Assembly: GCA_015680905.1 (NCBI GenBank)
Contig: CM027380.1
Span: 38,742,001 to 38,806,000, forward strand
Direction: 5' to 3'
Origin: Coptis chinensis
Lineage: Eukaryota; Streptophyta; Magnoliopsida; Ranunculales; Ranunculaceae
DNA: 64,000 bases
Part shown: positions 58,906-64,000 of the stretch, piece by piece
Numbering within the stretch: position 1 is the first letter of the stretch
Layout of the letters: each line of letters opens with the position of its first letter
The notes under the pieces: model-generated
What the model was told of the DNA's origin: nothing
The model's input: the letters and a program-made list of their open reading frames with translations, nothing else
Database searches by the model: none
Made by a program: the position numbers and the translations under genes

Positions 58906-58969
58906 CAAAAATTTCAAGTTTTATGAGGGTTGTTCCGGGATAGTTACAGCTATTCTAGAGAGTAGTTTT

Positions 58970-59900
58970 GTGATGACTTCTCCTATAGTAATACCGGAGC
59001 AGTCTTTCGAACACTTGTTGGGGAGCGAGTCTTATGGACATTGGTTCCGCGAGAGAATCACGCAGTTTGGATGGAGGCATCTTCTGGTAAGTGAAGACGA
59101 CTCATATTCACCTAAGCTTACTGAATTTTTCTACAATAATGTTAAGTTTTATTGTAACCAGGATGGAGAACAAGAATTCTCCGTCACGGTTGATGACACA
59201 CCCCTAGAATTCAATAAGTATGTGCACAACTTACATATTTCGGGAATACCAATACCTGATCCTATTCACACGTGGGGATATATGACCGATAATTCATACC
59301 TCTATGACTATATATATTTCCATGAGTATTATGGGGGAGGGGTATTTCGTATAATGGACCAAGGGCGTTACAACATAGCCCTTGGTAGCCTGTCTCTAAA
59401 TGTAGGCACCACCATGTTATTCATCCCCATGAATATTCTAGGAGAGTTTCAGTTTACGTCAGCAAATAGTACAGCTGGTGACGTTTTCCTTGCTTTAGCT
59501 GAGGGACGTCACCGATATGACATTCCCCGAGTATTAGTAGCTAGTCTTAAGAGAGCCCAAAGCATGCGCCATAAGTATCTTCTTATGCTTGTTTTGGTTT
59601 TCCGCATCCTGCGCAGTTGTCTACCAGAATTATGTACCCAGTTCACGGATTGGAAAAGGGTTGAAGTCATGAGACCCACCAATTGGGTGGTTCGCTCATT
59701 TCGAGTAATGACTTAGCCGGGATGGCAGGTGCAAACTTATTTGGTTGCTCCTTACACCCCATCAGACATAGTAACACTAGAGAGGTTAGCATAAGTTGAC
59801 GACACCCAGCGGCGGGCTTGGCAAGTTATCATGGCATGGCAAGATGCGAAAGAACCTCGTCTATTTGAAGAGGGAAATGAGGAGGACAATGTTTAAACGG
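58970..59900 (+). mobile_element. E6 ORF3-2
   Basis: About 250 codons from MTSPIVIPEQSFEHLLGSES through WFRERITQFGWRHLL, YSPKLTEFFYNNVKFY, LYDYIYFHEYYGGGVFRIMD, LSLNVGTTMLFIPMNILGEF, SMRHKYLLMLVLVFRIL and LCTQFTDWKRVEVMRPTNW, with a short tail past 59800. PEQ-x-F, Phe-Gly-Trp and the NVG-x2-M stretch are shared with 42200-43000 and partly with 27160-28190. LLMLVLVFRIL may be a short membrane or buried helix. It is the best preserved ORF3 here; function unknown. Confidence 0.72.
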
Positions 59901-60127
59901 GAGTACAGGTAAGTGTTAGTTTCAGTAAGTGTATGTTTATGTCCCAAACAATCTATTTCTCATTAACCCCATAACGGGTGGAACTCTTATTGAATTGTGT
60001 CAGTTTTTCTTTTCTATATTAGTATATTATAACCTTGTTTTGCAGATGTTCCAAAATTTCACGCGTTTCAATGGTATTTTCCTACCCTCTTTATTTAAAA
60101 TACTTTTGAGGACAAAGCATGCTTCCT

Positions 60128-60140
60128 GTTTGGGGGGTGG
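60128..60140 (+). promoter_or_regulatory. Internal polypurine-like tract
   Basis: GTTTGGGGGGTGG, about 1.58 kb before the terminal tract and nearly identical to it. Confidence 0.6.
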
Positions 60141-61496
60141 GATATAGAAACACATGTAATTAAGACATCTGTTAGGATATAGATATGTATAATATGCACT
60201 TGTTTTCTAGCTAAAAAATTCAAAATTTTTAAAAATATAAATAAAAAGTATGCTATACACTTAGGAACATTGGTAATATTTTCTTTCTCTATGCTCTTAA
60301 TAATCTAGAAGTCTCACGTAGCTTTTGCATTAGAATAGTTTTTAGAAACTTAGGTTAATATGTAGGTAATAGTCCTTGCATCTATCTATAAATATGTTAC
60401 ATGAGTATCTATGATTGTTGGCAGTAAGTTTCTGAAATCTAGGCTAGAGTACTTATTCTACAAATCCTGTGAGAATATAGCCTAAAGCTTTATATGAGTG
60501 ACACATTTGAGGAATGATACAAGGGAAAAGTAAAATCCGGATAGAGAAATCACACGTCCACTTCCTAAATCACTATACCATATCCTAAGCGAGAATTTAG
60601 GCCCTCTTTGGATCGATATAGCCAGAAATTCCAACCTAGGAATTATTTTCCGCTAGTCGCCCCTCTGAGCCTTTCTTTAGCCTTTCATAAACCACAAATC
60701 CTTTACCCTGTTACAAAACAAAACAAAATAAAAAATCAACCTACCCAATTCTTTGAATAAGTTTAAGAATAGAGATGAAGAATAGAAAAGAGAATAACCT
60801 TTGAAATCAAGAATTCGTTAGTCGCTTCAGAAAAGAAAAGTAAGTTTCCATCCAAATAAAAGAAAAAATAAAATAAAATAAAATAAAGAGTTAGAACTCC
60901 AAAAATAGAATCTAGGAGTCAAAAGCCAAAGAAAAAGAAAAAGAAAAATATATGGCTAAGGATGGAAACAAAGTGTAGAAGCAAAAGTAAAGAATAAGGT
61001 TTTCTCTAGTTACATAATATGAAGACTCTATTATCTCAAACTTGTTCTTTTTGAATATCCATTTCCTTCCTTCTTAAAACCATCTCCTAATTCCTGCAAC
61101 ACCTAATAAAGACCTTTAGCTCAATTAGGAATATGTTAGTGTGATAGTAAGTGGCAGATGTGTTTGATCGACTCCGGCTTCCTTGTGTGTCATTGAGTTT
61201 CTAAGATAAAATGTGCCCACTACACACTGGAGTAGCGAAACTTGAGCGGAAAAATCAGATTGGTTTTTGTCTTGACATTTATGTGAGGACCTACTTAAGG
61301 ACGCTATTCCGAGTTTTTAGAAACGGACCTGCTAGTTCATCTCATAACATTACTCATTGCAAATATGTTTATTCGTAGATGATAGATTATTATGCATATA
61401 TTAGCTTAGGTTTCGACTTGATTATTCTGTATTCATTGCTAGTGAGATGTATAGATAATTGAGACATAGATAAAGAAACAATAGTCTTATTTCTGA

Positions 61497-61620
61497 GTCG
61501 TTGTAGTATAGATGAAGTTTGTGAGTACCTTCACTAGAAAACTCTCACAAGGCTATAACTCGTCCACTAGGGAATTCCTAGTGGTTTAAGGCATTGTTGC
61601 ATATGGTCAATGCAATCGTA
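61497..61620 (+). ncRNA. Conserved 3'-UTR structure block, copy A
   Basis: tRNA-Asp-like GTCGTTGTAGTATAG at 61497-61511, which also satisfies the Pol III A-box pattern (TAGTATAGATG). It is followed by P1 GTGAG/CTCAC, P2 (one mismatch here), P3 CCACTAGG/CCTAGTGG with a 5-base loop (61564-61584) and P4 TTGCAT (61597-61602) with ATGCAA (61610-61615). Present in five elements in the window. Structure predicted by eye. Confidence 0.62.
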
Positions 61621-61704
61621 CTTGGCGAAATGAGATTAGTTAGAACTCCATTTTTGGTCACTTATGCTAATTTCTCATATTTGCTTGAGGACAAGAAAAA
61701 TGTT

Positions 61705-61716
61705 GTTTGGGGGTGG
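61705..61716 (+). promoter_or_regulatory. Terminal polypurine tract of E6
   Basis: GTTTGGGGGTGG two bases before the LTR start TGATAAG. Confidence 0.85.
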
Positions 61717-61718
61717 TT

Positions 61719-62832
61719 TGATAAGAGCCCAAAACTGTAGTTTTAACCCCTTAATAATACTACTTTTAGACCAATTATGTGAGTAATAAATAAGAGTTAA
61801 TGCTAATTACGTGCTTTTATGTATTTCATAAATGGAACTCAATTATGTGCAGAAATGTGCCATTTTGGAGATATAAAGGAGCAATGGGTTGGTTGCTAAG
61901 AAGTTCTGTGATAAATGCCAAGATTCAAGGAGACAAAGCCTTTATGAAGCCCGGTCAAAAGCTGAAAAGTCAATTTGGGCAGAAACTGTGCACAAGTCAG
62001 TAGAACTTACGAAGACCATATCTTTGGACTTAGGCCTCGGATTTGGGCCTACCTTACGTCAAAACGACCGTCTCGGAAAAAGCTTTCCAATGGTCCAATA
62101 TTTGACCAAATCAGAGGAGCATAAATGGACAAAATGTCTGCTAAAGTCAAAGGCCGCTGAAACGGGCTCTGTAGACTGAAGAAATTAGGTTTTGGGCTCA
62201 ATTTTCCATCCCAAAACATGAGACCTCAGCCCATGCACGAAATTGTGGATCTAGTCTCCTCCTTTAGATAAAATAAGACTTAGCTCTTAAGAAAGATATA
62301 GTTAAAGAATCTTGGATAGAAAGTAGCCATTAAAATAGCTTGTAGATCTAGTTTTTGAATTCAATTAGTTAAATTAATTAGTTTCATACATTGTTTTAGA
62401 TTAATTCTTTGAATCATAGTTCATTGATTAGATAAATAAAATAGTTATTTCTTATTCATTTCGATTTTGTCATTTAAAATTGTTAGATCTAATTTCAGTT
62501 GTTGTTATTCAATTCTTAGTTATTAATTTAGAATTCAATTATTGTTTAGTTAAATTTAGTAAAGTTATAATCTTTATATTACGTCTAGTTTTAATTCACA
62601 TCATAGTATAATTCCCACCATTTCTCTCATTAGACTTTGAATAGATTAGTCAATCTAGGAAACTTGAATGCTAAAGAACTAAGAGTGGAACGAACTTTTT
62701 ACTCCACTCTATTTCGATAGAATTGAGAGTATAGAAATCATTGATAGCAACACGTAATTAAGTTTAGTATCACTTGCATTTTGAGTTTCATCGTTCATTT
62801 CGTAGGTAAATTATTCAATTTTACGTTTATCA
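61719..62832 (+). repeat. E6 3' LTR (1114 bp)
   Basis: TGATAAGAGCCCAAAACTG to GTTTATCA. TATAAA at 61872-61877 lies only about 155 bp from the start, so the U3 part is short and the transcribed part long. The right half matches 49182-49722. It is joined at 62833 to integrase coding sequence of another element. Confidence 0.9.
61872..61877 (+). promoter_or_regulatory. Candidate TATA box of E6 3' LTR
   Basis: ATATAAAGGAGCAA context, conserved in the E1 LTR at 11854-11859. Confidence 0.55.
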
Positions 62833-63850
62833 ATGGTAGTAGAAGTTTTTTTATGTATGGGGCATTGATTTCATGGGTCCTTTTCCTGTTTCCCACAGTT
62901 TTATTTATATTCTTGTTATCGTGGACTACGTGTTTAAATGGATAGAGGCCATGTCTTGGCGTAACAATGACCATAAGACAGTTGTGTTTTTTGTTAAGGA
63001 ATACATATTCTATCACTTCCATTCCTAAAGCCATCATTAGTATGGCGGAACACATTTTTGCAACAAAGTTATTGCTTCTCTAGTTAAGAAGTATGGAGTT
63101 ACCCATAAGGTGACAACTCCTTATCATCCACAAACTAGTGGCCAAGTAGAAGTCTCTAATAGAGAAATTAAAAAAATATTATAAACAACAGTAAATCCTG
63201 ATAGGAAAGATTGGTCTAAGCGTCTAACTGATGCATTATGGGCATATAAGACTGCTTTTAAAACTCCTATAGGTATGTCTCCCTTTAGACTTGTATTTGA
63301 AAAACCTTGTCACTTGCCCGTTGAATTGGAGCACCGTGCTATCTGGGCTATAAAAAGCCTTAACTTTAATTTTGATGAGGCAGGTGTCAAGCGTAAATTG
63401 CAATTAAATGAGTTTGAAGAAATCCGTAGCGATTCTTATGATCTCGCAAAGGATTATAAAGCTAACTTGAAACGTGTTCATGATAAACAAATTTTGTGTA
63501 AAGAGTTTGTAGTTGGTCAAAAGGTCTTACTTTACAACTCCCGTTTGCATATTTTCCTAAGGAAATTAAAAACCTGTTGGTCTGGTCCTTTTCTGGTTAC
63601 TGAAGTCACCCTTTATGCGGCAATCACCTTGGTAAATCCCAAGGACAATAGTACCTTTCAAGTCAATGGCCAACGGTTAAAACATTTTCACGAGTTAATG
63701 TCCCTTGATATGGAGGATGTCATTTTATAGGACCCTGTCTATAAGGACTGACCTTTGTTGTTGGTGTACTTCCTTTCATTTCCATATATTGGTGAGTAAC
63801 CATTTAGGTAACCGGGCCTTCCCTCTGGAGTATGTAGCTCTAAGTGCCGG
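62833..63850 (+). mobile_element. E7: integrase end of a sister Athila-type element
   Basis: Aligns with E6 54930-55920. It holds the integrase core start (after the MVVE equivalent), a [12 protein letters not shown] region, and the C-terminal [20 protein letters not shown] and [16 protein letters not shown], followed by the same non-coding sequence as after the E6 pol. Identity to E6 is high by eye. The fossil is broken in a few places; its 5' part would lie left of the E6 insertion but is not seen there. Confidence 0.87.
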
Positions 63851-64000
63851 ATCCTAAGTCCACGTTTAACATAATTCACATTTTCCACTCTTGCATGTTT
63901 TTTCTGTTTTTGAGTCATGTTTCTCTATGGTGTGAATTATGTCTTTACTACTTTATTGTTTTCCCTTATATTAATCCGTATTCATAAAAAATAAAAAAAT
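63851..64000 (+). mobile_element. E7 post-pol spacer
   Basis: Matches 55930-56100 of E6 (GTGCCGGATCCTAAGTCCAC region), ending in an A-rich stretch at the window edge. Confidence 0.8.

Larger units (their letters stand above)
58021..58975 (+). mobile_element. E6 spacer with polypurine-like motif, TATA box and leader repeat
   Basis: Homologous to 41500-42190. It contains GTTTGGGGGTGG at 58195-58206, TATAAAAA at 58502-58509 followed by a pyrimidine-rich tract, and at 58700-58905 five units of the same alternating GAGCGC repeat that sits before gag. The order promoter, structured leader, ORF mimics the 5' end of the element. Confidence 0.75.
59901..61704 (+). mobile_element. E6 3' untranslated region
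   Basis: Non-coding, with an internal polypurine-like tract at 60128-60140 preceded by TTTTGAGGACAAAGCATG, the GGATCGATATAGCC block near 60618, AAATAAAA-rich DNA (60860-60950), the AATAAAGACCTTTAGCTCAA block near 61110, a GTGCCCACTACACACTGG block near 61215 and the structure block at 61497-61620. The sequence before the internal tract resembles that before the terminal tract (CTTGAGGACAAG). Confidence 0.82.
49182..62832 (+). mobile_element. E6: Athila-type LTR retrotransposon, about 13.65 kb
   Basis: The most complete element. In order: 5' LTR remnant (49182-49722), tRNA-Asp PBS, repeat-bearing leader, gag, protease, reverse transcriptase/RNase H, integrase, spacer, ORF3-1, spacer with internal TATA and leader repeat, ORF3-2, 1.8-kb 3' untranslated region, polypurine tract and 3' LTR. 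About 16 differences over some 540 shared LTR bases point to roughly 1 million years. Coding parts carry a modest number of breaks (about ten or fewer by eye). It ends inside the integrase of sister element E7. Confidence 0.9.

Noticed and set aside
59560-59720. Envelope glycoprotein transmembrane domain in ORF3-2
   Set aside because: LLMLVLVFRIL is short, and I see no signal peptide, cleavage site or heptad region, so an envelope role is not supported.
61497-61570. A real tRNA-Asp gene
   Set aside because: Only the first 15 bases match; anticodon and T arms are absent and no convincing B box follows.
1-64000. Host protein-coding gene
   Set aside because: Every ORF with a recognisable motif belongs to a retrotransposon; the rest are short and lack family or splice evidence.

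Overview
This window is repeat-rich plant nuclear DNA, probably from a eudicot. It is AT-rich and packed with LTR retrotransposons, with pieces of plant L1-type LINEs and one foldback MITE. I recognise no host protein gene, rRNA, complete tRNA or CRISPR array. Almost every coding stretch belongs to Athila/Tat-type Ty3/gypsy elements. The evidence is a primer-binding site matching the 3' end of tRNA-Asp (TGGCGCCGCTGCC), Athila-type gag and integrase motifs, and a long 3' region after pol that carries one or more extra ORFs, called ORF3 here. All comparisons were made by eye; ages are rough and use LTR differences with a textbook plant rate near 1.3e-8 per site per year.

Layout, left to right. 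1-12012: a minus-strand Athila-type element (E1), split at a leader repeat by a non-autonomous minus-strand element (E2, 1198-10146, target duplication GCGCT, LTRs about 5% apart). 12013-13404: leader stub and LTR of a third minus-strand element (E3). 13405-16095: a decayed LINE. 16096-23460: a minus-strand gag+ORF3 element with no visible pol (E4), whose LTR holds a foldback MITE. 23491-24043: the 3' end of another minus-strand element (E4b). 24044-31947: the 3' part of a plus-strand element (E5) with ORF3 modules, an MSA-like promoter cluster, a 39-codon membrane-peptide ORF, a long 3' untranslated region and a 2.04 kb LTR. 31948-34235: an LTR-like non-coding tract with tandem repeats. 34236-42060: a giant inverted repeat (arms about 3.15 kb, spacer 124 bp), whose left arm holds a clean solo LTR. 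42061-46552: ORF3 and LTR debris. 46797-48292: a second solo LTR (target duplication GTTTT). 48298-49181: unassigned DNA and a LINE tail with poly(A). 49182-62832: the most complete element (E6), with gag, pol, two ORF3 modules, a 3' untranslated region and a 3' LTR. 62833-64000: the integrase end of a sister element (E7) into which E6 appears to have inserted.

The most interesting material is non-coding and recurs in several elements. (1) An alternating two-unit GC-rich repeat of about 33 + 44 bp lies in the gag leader and again in the leader of the second ORF3; most units can fold as GCGC/GCGC mini-hairpins. (2) A 3' untranslated block of four consecutive stem-loops shows compensatory changes between subfamilies. 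(3) That block is preceded in three elements by the first 14-15 bases of tRNA-Asp, the same tRNA that matches the PBS. (4) Polypurine-tract-like motifs recur about every 1.6-2 kb downstream of pol, between duplicated ORF3 modules. (5) TATA-type internal promoters lie ahead of ORF3, one with six exact AACGGTCA sites. Together these suggest that these elements build their 3' ends from repeated cassettes, each with its own promoter, structured leader, ORF and polypurine tract.
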